This document shows, one piece after another, positions 1-7,689 of a stretch of 64,000 nt of DNA. This DNA is from Deltaproteobacteria bacterium. Its GTDB lineage: Bacteria > JAGRBM01 > JAHCIT01. The stretch lies in contig JAHCIT010000005.1 of NCBI GenBank assembly GCA_026129095.1, forward strand, positions 62,001 through 126,000, written 5' to 3'. The notes beneath the pieces were generated by a model. The model searched no databases. It was not told the origin of the DNA and saw only the letters and a list, made by a program, of their open reading frames with translations. The first letter of the stretch is position 1, and each line of letters starts with the position of its first letter. Position numbers and translations under genes: made by a program.

Positions 1-438
1 TTCGCCCATATTGGGGAAACGCCAGTCGTCGTCTTTCGGCAGATATCCCAGCACACGGCCGCCACCATTGCCTGAGCCACCGGTCTTTTCGGCTGCCTCG
101 AAGATTGTATCCCCCTTGAACACGCCATACGCGGCATCCTTGCCGCCACCTTCTCCGCTCCATGTTTGCCCGCCGGGGTTCTGTTCTTCGAGCATCTGGA
201 GGATGCGAATATCCCATCCATGCGGGTAACCGCCGTACGGCTTGGTCTCGACATTATTCCACCACATGTATTCCTGCCCCCGCGAGAACGTCCATGTGGA
301 CTTGCACGCCATGGTGCAGGTCTGACAGCCAATACAGCGGTTGATGTTGAATACGAAGGCAAACTGCGCGTCCGGATGCGCTTCCTCATGCGGGTAGCTC
401 ATCTCTCGGCCGATCTGCCAGTTTTGCACTTTAGGCAT
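1..438 (-). CDS. nxrB: Nitrite oxidoreductase/nitrate reductase beta subunit, NxrB-type (partial)
   Basis: Iron-sulfur electron-transfer subunit that would carry electrons between the molybdenum subunit NxrA and a membrane or soluble partner. Only the first 146 residues are in the window; the gene runs off the left edge. The start ATG is preceded by a strong AAGGAGAG site. The protein opens [13 protein letters not shown], then a 4Fe-4S motif [11 protein letters not shown] and the block [19 protein letters not shown], which from memory is typical of NxrB of Nitrospira and anammox bacteria. There is no signal peptide, so export would be by hitch-hiking on the Tat signal of NxrA. It is the fourth gene of the minus-strand operon. 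Other type II DMSO-reductase beta subunits (selenate, chlorate, ethylbenzene) remain possible but fit less well. Confidence 0.88.
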   Translation of the reverse strand, partial: MPKVQNWQIGREMSYPHEEAHPDAQFAFVFNINRCIGCQTCTMACKSTWTFSRGQEYMWWNNVETKPYGGYPHGWDIRILQMLEEQNPGGQTWSGEGGGKDAAYGVFKGDTIFEAAEKTGGSGNGGGRVLGYLPKDDDWRFPNMGE

Positions 439-468
439 CGCTACTCTCCTTGGAGGATGACAAACTTG

Positions 469-717
469 TCAGCTGGACAGTCCGCCACCGCGGACCTGCC
501 CGATCACGTCGATCACAAACTGCTCTCCGTACTGCTGGAAAATGCGGTTGACACCGAGATAAAAGGGATCGCGGAAAAGCATGAGAAGCTCCTCGTCCGA
601 ATATCCCATCATCATGTATTCCTCGACGAAACATTCCGTCATTTTCCGGTCATCTCCGGGCACCAGCATGCCGACCATCTCGAACGGGTCTTCGACATCG
701 GGTTCATTCTTTGGCAT
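469..717 (-). CDS. Small conserved-looking protein between nxrA and nxrB
   Basis: 82-residue acidic protein of unknown function, lying 6 bases after the nxrA stop and 30 bases before nxrB, so almost certainly co-transcribed and probably translationally coupled. It has no signal peptide and no membrane segment. Visible features are a very acidic N-terminus, a run ECFVEEYMMMGYSDEELL and an aromatic-rich stretch FRDPFYLGVNRIFQQYGE, which looks like two or three short helices. The position suggests an assembly or maturation factor or a small accessory subunit for the oxidoreductase; that is inference from context only. Confidence 0.7.
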   Translation of the reverse strand: MPKNEPDVEDPFEMVGMLVPGDDRKMTECFVEEYMMMGYSDEELLMLFRDPFYLGVNRIFQQYGEQFVIDVIGQVRGGGLSS

Positions 718-723
718 TTTCTT

Positions 724-3700
724 TCAACCTTTCCGGGTGAGCTCGCCAGCCAGATAGCGTTGCATCCATCCGGACTCGTTTCCGGGCATCATCCCGCGCC
801 TGGTGGGCGCAAACAGCCCTACTCCACCCAAGCCCCCATCTTCGGCCTTGGATACCTTGACCAGTGTCTCTTTCGGAACGGTGTTGACCGCGTGGTTGTC
901 GGCTTCGCCGCCAAACAGGTAGCTCATGTACACTTTGGCCTTGTGGAACAGGCTGTCGAGCTGATGCATCGGCATCAGCCAGCCCCGTGTGATCGACTGG
1001 TGGGATCCGTACCGGTAGTTCGACTGGTATCCCGTATCGAGTGACTGGGCCCGCCCGTCTGGGCGCGTTTCGGCCGCTTTCACGGTACGCTCGGTTGCCA
1101 TCCATGCACCGTGCTTGATCATCACTATTCCATACGGATAGGCAGGGTTGTATCTCGCCCGCAGCATCAGCCGGGAAACCCGGTAGAACGGGTCATCGGG
1201 TTTCCAACCGGTATACGGCCGGTCGGCGGGATTAGCGTCCACATACACGTAGTCCCCATCCTCAATGCCCATTTCCCTGGCTGCCTGCGGATTGATATGA
1301 ACCTGATGTTCACCAACGCCAGCGGCACGTTTGTCCAGCCGGTAGGGGTCACCAAAATCGTTGTTCCAGATGAAATGCCAGTCCGTCGTAAACCAGGAAG
1401 AATGGGTGGAATGCCGGGACTTCGGCGTAAGGCAGATAAACTTGTAGCCTTTCTCCCATAACGGGTTCTTTGTCTTTTTGACTTCCTTCCATGGCAGCCT
1501 GATGTTGCGGATCTGCCGCTCATCCGCACCCATGTGGCCGGGAGGAATCCCGTAATCCTCCGGACGAATAAAGGGATTCGAGCTGACAATAACGTTTGGC
1601 AGGTAGGGGGTCGCTTCCGGACCTTCCCTGTGAACAATGAAGTTCTCGCCGTATTCGATCACCTCGGGCTCATCGTTGTATGCCTGGAGACGGCCCGTTG
1701 GTGTGTAGAATGGCTGTGGATCGTGAATCTGCTCATAGAATGCCACTCTCGGATAGGTCCGGAAATTAAGAAGGGCGACGCCGGACTCCCCGTACTTGCC
1801 GGACATGATATCGGCGAGCTTGTAACCGCGTGTCGTGGTGGAAGAGTCGAGCAGACGCTGGATATAGGCATCCGTGGAACCTTCCAGAACGAACTTCCAC
1901 ATGTCCGCAAACCGCGACTCTCCAACGAGATCTCCTATCTTCTTCGACATCTCCGCCAGGATTCGCGCATCGTCGCGGGTGTCATAAACCGGAGCCAGCC
2001 CGCCCTTCCATATCTGCAGGAATGGATTGGAACAGGAGGCAGTGATTTCATGCACCTGCGCCTCGACCCATGAATTTGCTGCCAATGCAATGTCACAGTA
2101 TTCAATCGTCCCGTTCAGCTCGATATCGGTCGACATGATCAATTCGACATTCGGGTTTACGTTCTGGACCATCTCGTAAACCCACTTGGCGTTGTTGATC
2201 AGGTTGACATTGGTGAACCACATGACCTTGGTGGGCGTCGGCATATGGCTGTGTCCGGTGAATGATTTCCGGCCGTATTTGGGCGTATCAACCACTAGGG
2301 CCTTGTCGCCGTAATTCCAGTAGCCGGGTTCCTCGTCCTTCGAATACATATGAGCGTGGATCGACTTTCCATCTGCCGAGGGATCTAGGTTCAGCTCCCA
2401 CGGATCCTCACCTATCCAGCCCTTGAATCCGGGGCCTGACCACTTGGACCCCTGGAAAATTGCAGCCTTGTAGTTCCCCGCCCACGTGTAACTTCCGGCA
2501 CCCGGTTCACCGATATTCCCTGTAAGGATCAGTGGCAGATAGACCGCCCGGTTCATCTCCGTGGCATGAAACCAGTGATTCAGTCCTTCTCCTACATGGA
2601 TCGCCACCGGCTTGATGGTGGCAATGTCATTGGTCAGCCGCCGCACCAGTTCCTTGGGAGCACCGGTAATCTCATGGACCGAATCCAGGTCGTAATCCTT
2701 CAGGTGAAGCTTGTAGAGTTCGAACAGAGGATAAACTTCGGCCGTTTTCCCATCGAGAAGCTTTATCCTGAATTTCCCTTCAAGTGCGGCATCAATGCCA
2801 AGACTGTCATAGCGTGTGCCCACATCGTCACGGCTCACCGGGACAGCTGCGCCGGCTTTCATATCCCAGACCATGTAATCACCGAGCGTCTCACGTTGCT
2901 CTCTGGTCAGGCCCTGTTCCTTCATGGAGGGAGAGTCCGAAAGGTCCTTGGGCTTGTATCCTGGAATTACATCCGCCGGCTGAAGGCGCTTGAGCGTATC
3001 GGCACGAACCAGCAGCGGGAAATCCGAAAACCGCTTGATGAACGCCGGGTCGTATTTCTTTTCGTCGATCAGCAGCTTTGTGATCCCGAGAAGAAGCGCT
3101 GTATCACTGGCTGGCCGGACCGGAATCCAGTAGTCCGATTTTGTTGCCGGCGGCGAATATTCAGGGGTAATCGTCACTATCTTGGCGCCGCGCTCCATGC
3201 ACTCGATGAAAAAGTGGTTGTCGGCGCGCTTGTTTTCGACGAGATTCTTTCCGATCTGGATGTGCAGCTTGGTGACCCGCATGTCGTTCATGTCGCAGTC
3301 GGCCGCCTGGAGACCGTGAACGAACGGGTGGCCCGGCGCCTGGTCACCATGCCAGGTATAGTTCGACCAGACACGCCCGCCCTTGGCCTTTTCCGGCCCA
3401 ACTTTCCGGACCTTTGCATCAAGCAAGGCCAGACTGTTGCAAAACCGGTACATGCCGTATTTGCCAATGACTCCCAGAAGCCCCATGCCCCCGCGACACT
3501 TGAACAGCCGCGTTCCGGCCCCCTCCCAATGCTCCAGCATTTCCGGCTGATAGCCCTGATCCAGGAGCCGCTTTTTACCCTCTTCGCCGCTGTATTTCCC
3601 GGCGATATGGATCATCCCCTTGGCGGCATAGGTATAGGCTTCATCCCACGAGGCCCGGATGAACTGGTCCTGGCCGCGCGCATTGAACTTGTATTTGGTC

Positions 3701-4167
3701 TTGTTCGCTTCGGTGAGTTCGGGAAATCCGTCATCTGCCCATTCTTTCCAACCTTTCCGGATGATGGGGTGTTTCAGGCGGTACGGACCGTATACCCGGC
3801 GCTGGAACGTAAACCCGTTCGAGCAGCCGCGCGGATTCCATGCGTGGGACGCCTGGTTTCCGTACAGATCGGTGATGCGGTGACTGTCGTAGTTCTGCTC
3901 CGCCCGGATAAATACGCCGTTCCGGACAAACGCCCGCATCCGGCACTCGTGCGTGCAGTTTGGCGAGCATACCCATGAAAAATGGGAATCGTACCGGTAC
4001 TGGTCCAGGTAGACCTTTTCCCATCCCCGTGACGGATAGTGCCTGAGCGGATTGGCAATGTCCGTGGGCTGGAGAAATCCAAAAGAGAACCGTGGTGAGG
4101 CGAGCGCCGCAGCCGTACCGGCGGCAGCACCTTTAAGAAATTTGCGGCGGAAAATATCAGTTCCCAA
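724..4167 (-). CDS. nxrA: Nitrite oxidoreductase/nitrate reductase catalytic (molybdopterin) subunit, NxrA-type
   Basis: Mo-bis-MGD enzyme of the type II DMSO reductase family, interconverting nitrite and nitrate in the periplasm. I chose the TTG at 4167 (1147 residues, near the usual NxrA length): AAGAGGAG lies 7 bases upstream and the start overlaps the previous stop by 11 bases. An ATG at 4209 would add 14 residues. The N-terminus carries a Tat motif, RRKFLKG, followed by an alanine-rich core. FS0 cluster ligands appear as Cys67-x3-Cys71-x3-Cys75 and Cys115, with Cys where NarG has His. The probable Mo ligand is Asp275 in WHGDQAPGHPF. Blocks such as KNLVENKRADNHF, EYSPPATKSDYW and GENFIVHREGPEATPYLP match, from memory, NxrA of Nitrospira and anammox bacteria. 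Direction of the reaction cannot be told from sequence. Confidence 0.9.
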   Translation of the reverse strand: MGTDIFRRKFLKGAAAGTAAALASPRFSFGFLQPTDIANPLRHYPSRGWEKVYLDQYRYDSHFSWVCSPNCTHECRMRAFVRNGVFIRAEQNYDSHRITDLYGNQASHAWNPRGCSNGFTFQRRVYGPYRLKHPIIRKGWKEWADDGFPELTEANKTKYKFNARGQDQFIRASWDEAYTYAAKGMIHIAGKYSGEEGKKRLLDQGYQPEMLEHWEGAGTRLFKCRGGMGLLGVIGKYGMYRFCNSLALLDAKVRKVGPEKAKGGRVWSNYTWHGDQAPGHPFVHGLQAADCDMNDMRVTKLHIQIGKNLVENKRADNHFFIECMERGAKIVTITPEYSPPATKSDYWIPVRPASDTALLLGITKLLIDEKKYDPAFIKRFSDFPLLVRADTLKRLQPADVIPGYKPKDLSDSPSMKEQGLTREQRETLGDYMVWDMKAGAAVPVSRDDVGTRYDSLGIDAALEGKFRIKLLDGKTAEVYPLFELYKLHLKDYDLDSVHEITGAPKELVRRLTNDIATIKPVAIHVGEGLNHWFHATEMNRAVYLPLILTGNIGEPGAGSYTWAGNYKAAIFQGSKWSGPGFKGWIGEDPWELNLDPSADGKSIHAHMYSKDEEPGYWNYGDKALVVDTPKYGRKSFTGHSHMPTPTKVMWFTNVNLINNAKWVYEMVQNVNPNVELIMSTDIELNGTIEYCDIALAANSWVEAQVHEITASCSNPFLQIWKGGLAPVYDTRDDARILAEMSKKIGDLVGESRFADMWKFVLEGSTDAYIQRLLDSSTTTRGYKLADIMSGKYGESGVALLNFRTYPRVAFYEQIHDPQPFYTPTGRLQAYNDEPEVIEYGENFIVHREGPEATPYLPNVIVSSNPFIRPEDYGIPPGHMGADERQIRNIRLPWKEVKKTKNPLWEKGYKFICLTPKSRHSTHSSWFTTDWHFIWNNDFGDPYRLDKRAAGVGEHQVHINPQAAREMGIEDGDYVYVDANPADRPYTGWKPDDPFYRVSRLMLRARYNPAYPYGIVMIKHGAWMATERTVKAAETRPDGRAQSLDTGYQSNYRYGSHQSITRGWLMPMHQLDSLFHKAKVYMSYLFGGEADNHAVNTVPKETLVKVSKAEDGGLGGVGLFAPTRRGMMPGNESGWMQRYLAGELTRKG

Positions 4168-5134
4168 GGGAAGTCTCCTCTTGCCGTGACTCCTGGTGCT
4201 GGCTGGCATGACCAGCTCCCGCAGTTGTGATCATGATTTCAAGCCGTTCCTGGCACTGGCCACAGATGGCGCCGTGAACATCGGGGTAAAATGTCCCGAT
4301 TGCGTCTTTCAGGATGCCCTTGTCCGGGATATCGCCGGTCATGACGAACTCGGCCGCAGGGAAACCGCAGAATCCACACTCACAAATAGCCCCGCTTCGC
4401 AGCCGGCGCCGCTGCTGCTGGAGTCCTCTTGCAGCCTCGGCAAGATGCTCATGTGTGATCGTCCGGTGTGCGTCCAGCCACGGCTGGAATTCGGCCGCCT
4501 GCCCCCCTGACAACTGGTCCAACACGGAAAGACGCTCGGCATATTTATCTGTGGCTGCCCAGCCCGCCTTCCGCATGCGGTAATCTGCGTAGAGGGCCCA
4601 CAATAGTGAGTATGCACGGGTGAGCTGCTGGACTTCTGCCGGGTGCCGGCCAGCAAACACCGCATCACCGGTATAGACAAACTCCGGATTTACAAGGTCC
4701 TGGAGCTGAAGCCAGCTGAACTTGAGAAATGAGTCCAGTTTTGCGCCGTCAGTCAGGCTTCCAGCTGTTATGTACAGTGCTGCCTGATTGTTTCCCGCGG
4801 AGGCGTCTTGGTTCCCGGGGAGATCTGCCCCCTCGTCTCCAGACTGGCGTGCCTGGAAAACGACGATTTTCCTGAGCCGCTTCGTGATGAGCGGAAAGTC
4901 CGCCAGGGATTCCTGAAAAACTTCGGGATACCCGAGTTTCTCGAATAATGAGTGGTATACAGTCCTGAATTTCGCTTCACGTACCGCGTCTACCGCCGTT
5001 TCTGCATATATCCTGTCGGCCTGTCGGCGAAAATCGGATTCAAGACGGTGAGCCAGCCGGTCGACAGCAGACCGGATTCGCAATTCGATCGCCGTCTCGA
5101 TCAGGAGAGGATCGAATTCGAAGTCTGTGCCCAT
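4157..5134 (-). CDS. Uncharacterised helical Zn-ribbon protein heading the nxr operon
   Basis: 325 residues from the ATG at 5134, which has a good GGAGAGAGG site 3 bases upstream; a longer form from 5224 is possible but lacks such a site. The first 250 residues look all-helical and soluble, without signal peptide. The C-terminal part has a CECGFC ... CGQC arrangement, spaced about 40 residues, like a zinc ribbon or rubredoxin-type knuckle. The gene ends inside the start of nxrA, so it is translationally coupled to it. All-helical accessory proteins of this size usually serve as TorD/NarJ-like chaperones in such operons. I see no clear TorD signature, so a chaperone role is inferred from position only. 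Confidence 0.75.
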   Translation of the reverse strand: MGTDFEFDPLLIETAIELRIRSAVDRLAHRLESDFRRQADRIYAETAVDAVREAKFRTVYHSLFEKLGYPEVFQESLADFPLITKRLRKIVVFQARQSGDEGADLPGNQDASAGNNQAALYITAGSLTDGAKLDSFLKFSWLQLQDLVNPEFVYTGDAVFAGRHPAEVQQLTRAYSLLWALYADYRMRKAGWAATDKYAERLSVLDQLSGGQAAEFQPWLDAHRTITHEHLAEAARGLQQQRRRLRSGAICECGFCGFPAAEFVMTGDIPDKGILKDAIGTFYPDVHGAICGQCQERLEIMITTAGAGHASQHQESRQEETSLGN

Positions 5135-5449
5135 TCGCCTCTCTCCAAATGCACTCCCGGCAATAACCTCTACAGATGAAATATCCACAGAAAATACCGG
5201 CTTGGACTTCCTAGTTACCGACACCCCCGCGGCTCACGATATGACAGGTATCATCATCAGAATAATGAAGAAGCGCGGTTTCCACGGACGTCGGTACAGA
5301 TTTGGAAAGACAAGAACTCTCCCTATGGATCCCTGACCGGGCTGATCTGAAATTTTTGGTGGAGGATCTCACCTCCGAATACCGGCCACTCGGAGCACAA
5401 GGAAGGTCACTCACCTGCCCCGCCTCATATCAGCCTTATGCCCCCACAG

Positions 5450-5501
5450 GGCGCACATGACTTTGCTTTTTTGTCCGGAAACCTACGAACTTCTACGAAC
5501 T
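5450..5501 (+). repeat. 52-bp direct repeat, left copy
   Basis: This block begins GGGCGCACATGACTTTGC and ends ACCTACGAACTTCTACGAAC. It recurs at 13051-13102 in the same orientation with only two mismatches (positions 12 and 26 of the block). Each copy lies about 40-50 bases upstream of a tRNA-Lys 3' fragment. I read it as the conserved terminal sequence of an integrated element. Confidence 0.85.
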
Positions 5502-5540
5502 GGCACGACGGTTTCCCCGTAACTGGAGAGGGTTAAAGGG

Positions 5541-5590
5541 CCGGACTCTTAATCAGCGGGTCGCCGGTTCGAGCCCGGCATCTCCCACCA
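5541..5590 (+). repeat. tRNA-Lys(CTT) 3' fragment, left copy (att-like)
   Basis: The sequence runs from the anticodon arm (loop CTCTTAA, anticodon CTT) through a perfect T arm (GCCGG TTCGAGC CCGGC) to the 3' acceptor strand ATCTCCC and ACCA. The 5' half of the tRNA (acceptor strand GGGAGAT and D arm) is absent upstream, so this is not a functional gene. A second copy lies at 13150-13194. Such fragments are left when elements integrate into tRNA 3' ends. Confidence 0.85.
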
Positions 5591-5878
5591 CACCTTCCCC
5601 CGGCAGCTAAACCCCCGGTATCCCTGTCAGATTGCAGGAATGGGTCCATTACGGCCGGTTCCGGCCAAGACCGCCCGAACTCCTGAAAAACGGGAGCGGA
5701 TGACTTTGGGACAGCGTTTTCGCTGGCAAGCGGGGCTGGTCTTGTGACCTTCCCACAGAGAGCAGGTACAGTTTTTGGGGTGAGGTTGAGACTGGCACCG
5801 CACCAGTTGGTCCATGTTATACGAGTATACGGCTTTCGGTGATTACTCCCGCGAGCCCGAAAGCAGGCGGCCGTAAGC

Positions 5879-6136
5879 GTGAAAACCCCGTCTTCAGTCT
5901 TCAATGATCTCTCAAGATGGCTGGAAGCCTGTGGATGCAGTTTCTCCGGAGAAGAAGTTGGCCGTCTTATTGACCAGGCACTCGACCACCACGAATCCCC
6001 GCAGGTTCTGGTCTCGGCAATTCTCGATCGTTGCTCTGCATTCGACGAATACAACGGAGAACTGCTCTTCCAGTCCGTTTTTGCTCTCTGGAACGACAAG
6101 GCCCGGGAATGGAACCGGGCCCGGCGGTTCAACTAG
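5879..6136 (+). CDS. Hypothetical protein, 85 residues
   Basis: GTG start with only a weak AGGCGG site upstream. The product is a soluble, probably helical protein with no motif I recognise; the C-terminus is rich in Trp and Arg (FALWNDKAREWNRARRF). It converges with the sigma-54 activator gene and overlaps its end by 8 bases. Codon use looks coding-like, but there is no further support. It may be a small island gene of unknown role. Confidence 0.45.
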   Translation: MKTPSSVFNDLSRWLEACGCSFSGEEVGRLIDQALDHHESPQVLVSAILDRCSAFDEYNGELLFQSVFALWNDKAREWNRARRFN

Positions 6137-7634
6137 GCTCCTCATCAACCCGGACCCCGGAACGAATCAGCCGGTTGTGAAGCGTGGTCCGGGGGATCCC
6201 CAGCAGCCGTGCGGCCTGGGACAGGTTTCCGCCTGACAGGTCCAGTGCCCTGCGAACGAGAGCCAGTTCGAATTCCGCCAATGTCCGGTCCAGATCGAAC
6301 GATCCCCCGAAGTCAGAATCCTTTACCTCGATAATAACCGTCCTGCTGACGGTTGATGGCCGGGCGGCTTCCGCGTCGATGTGGATCACATCAGGCGGTA
6401 TCCGGCCTGACTGGACCGTAATCATCGCCCGTTCAAGGACGTTTTCCAGTTCCCGGACGTTTCCCGGCCAGCCATATTCGCTCATCCGCCTGATCGCCTC
6501 GCTGTCGATGCCAGTGACCGACGTCCCTAGCCGGTTATTCAGCTTCTCAACAATCGCTCTCGCAAGCATTGGCAGGTCATCAATGCGCTCGCGAAGCGGC
6601 TTGAGTTCAACCGGATAGACGGAGAGACGGTAGTACAGATCCTGCCGGAAGCGGCCAGCTTCAACCTCTGCGAGCAGATTCCGGTGCGTCGCCGCAATGA
6701 TACGGCAGTCGCTCCGTTCGGCCCGTTCGGCTCCGACCGGCAGATATTCACGGTTCTGAATCGCCCTGAGGAGCTTCACCTGGATTTCGAGCGGCGCCTC
6801 GCCGATCTCGTCGAGAAACAGCGTGCCACCGCGTGCGACCGAGAATGCCCCCTTGCGCGACTGGGTGGCGCCGGTAAACGAACCCCGCACATGGCCAAAC
6901 AGTTCGCTCTCCACCAGATCCCTGGGCATGGCGGCAAGATTGATTGAAACAAACGGCCCCTTGGCCTTCTGGCTCAGAACGTGGATTATCCGTGCGGCCA
7001 CTTCCTTTCCCGACCCCGTTTCTCCCTGAAGCAGAACAGTCGTCGGAAACGGTGCCACAGTTTCAATCGCGGCAACCACATTGGGGTCCAGATCTTCTTT
7101 CCGGACAAGAATATCCGCCGCCTGAAGGAGCTCATCGGTCAGGTGGACCTTCACGGGTTCCGGCCGGTGCTTCCAGTTGTGCAATGCATCCAGCCGCCGG
7201 AACAGAACAGACTCGGCCGTTGGGATGCACAGATAGTCCCTGAACCCCACATCAAGAGCCCGCCGGGCCAGTGCCATTTCCTCATGAGACAGGCAGGCGA
7301 GTCCCGGCGAAATTCTCAATGCCTCGACCAGAGAACCGGAAATATCCTGTTCCCGCTCCAGGATGCAGACCCAGATTTCGCCCGGATGGACGGGTAGCGG
7401 ATTCAGCACTTCGCGAAGGGAACGGAAGGGCTCGCCCCGCATTCCGGCCCATCGGTTGGCCGATATTTCAAGTGACCGGCTCTGTCCCACAAACAGCACA
7501 AAGAAATCCTTCGACGAAAAACCGTCAGGCAGGACAACAACATCGCCCAGAAGTGGATATTTTGGATGATCTGGAGAGATATATAAACCCGAAATCTGTA
7601 TTACTTCCAGATAGTTACAAAAAGAGACATTCAC
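6129..7634 (-). CDS. Sigma-54-dependent transcriptional activator (bEBP) with receiver-like N-terminus
   Basis: 501 residues from a GTG start with AAGGA upstream. It would open promoters recognised by sigma-54 RNA polymerase. The central AAA+ domain has Walker A GETGSGKE (204-211), the sigma-54 contact loop as GSFTGA (251-256, Ser for the usual Ala) and Walker B TLFLDE (271-276), followed by YGWPGNVRELENVLERA. A Fis-type helix-turn-helix closes the protein (GGNLSQAARLLGIPRTTLHNRL). The first 155 residues resemble a receiver fold at the end (ARRALDVGFRDYLCIP), but the conserved Lys is replaced and I cannot find the phospho-acceptor Asp. It may therefore be a pseudo-receiver sensing a protein or ligand. 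It is divergent from the hydrolase-ligase gene, its likely target. Confidence 0.92.
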   Translation of the reverse strand: MNVSFCNYLEVIQISGLYISPDHPKYPLLGDVVVLPDGFSSKDFFVLFVGQSRSLEISANRWAGMRGEPFRSLREVLNPLPVHPGEIWVCILEREQDISGSLVEALRISPGLACLSHEEMALARRALDVGFRDYLCIPTAESVLFRRLDALHNWKHRPEPVKVHLTDELLQAADILVRKEDLDPNVVAAIETVAPFPTTVLLQGETGSGKEVAARIIHVLSQKAKGPFVSINLAAMPRDLVESELFGHVRGSFTGATQSRKGAFSVARGGTLFLDEIGEAPLEIQVKLLRAIQNREYLPVGAERAERSDCRIIAATHRNLLAEVEAGRFRQDLYYRLSVYPVELKPLRERIDDLPMLARAIVEKLNNRLGTSVTGIDSEAIRRMSEYGWPGNVRELENVLERAMITVQSGRIPPDVIHIDAEAARPSTVSRTVIIEVKDSDFGGSFDLDRTLAEFELALVRRALDLSGGNLSQAARLLGIPRTTLHNRLIRSGVRVDEEPS

Positions 7635-7648
7635 GGCATCCTTTTTGA
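7634..7648 (+). promoter_or_regulatory. Candidate sigma-54 promoter
   Basis: CGGCAT, five bases, then TTGA, against the consensus TGGCAC-N5-TTGC: correct spacing with three deviations. It lies about 40 bases upstream of the hydrolase-ligase start, between that gene and the divergent sigma-54 activator. The match is weak; the context is what makes it worth listing. Confidence 0.35.
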
Positions 7649-7689
7649 GCTTGTCCCCTCAACCGCACTTCCCCGCGATGGAGGGTTCG

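Larger units (their letters stand above)
5135..5878. other. Intergenic stretch holding the nxr promoter region and an island boundary
   Basis: No convincing gene. The left part (5135-5449) should hold the promoter of the minus-strand nxr operon, but I see no clear -35/-10 pair. The middle holds the 52-bp repeat and the tRNA-Lys 3' fragment listed separately. The part after 5591 shows nothing I recognise. An open frame across the tRNA fragment on the minus strand is the familiar artefact produced by translating tRNA 3' ends. Confidence 0.6.

Noticed and set aside
166-4200. Long plus-strand open frames opposite nxrA and nxrB (such as 166-1044 and 2566-3978)
   Set aside because: They are antisense to genes with clear motifs, lack ribosome sites and give low-complexity or unfamiliar peptides; a GC-rich shadow effect.
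5541-5590. A functional tRNA-Lys(CTT) gene at either fragment
   Set aside because: The 5' acceptor strand and D arm are missing upstream of both copies, and the anticodon stem pairs poorly.
5533-6132. Minus-strand open frame ending CRARTGDPLIKSPAL-like peptide
   Set aside because: This peptide is the well-known artefact from translating a tRNA 3' end; here it covers the tRNA-Lys fragment.
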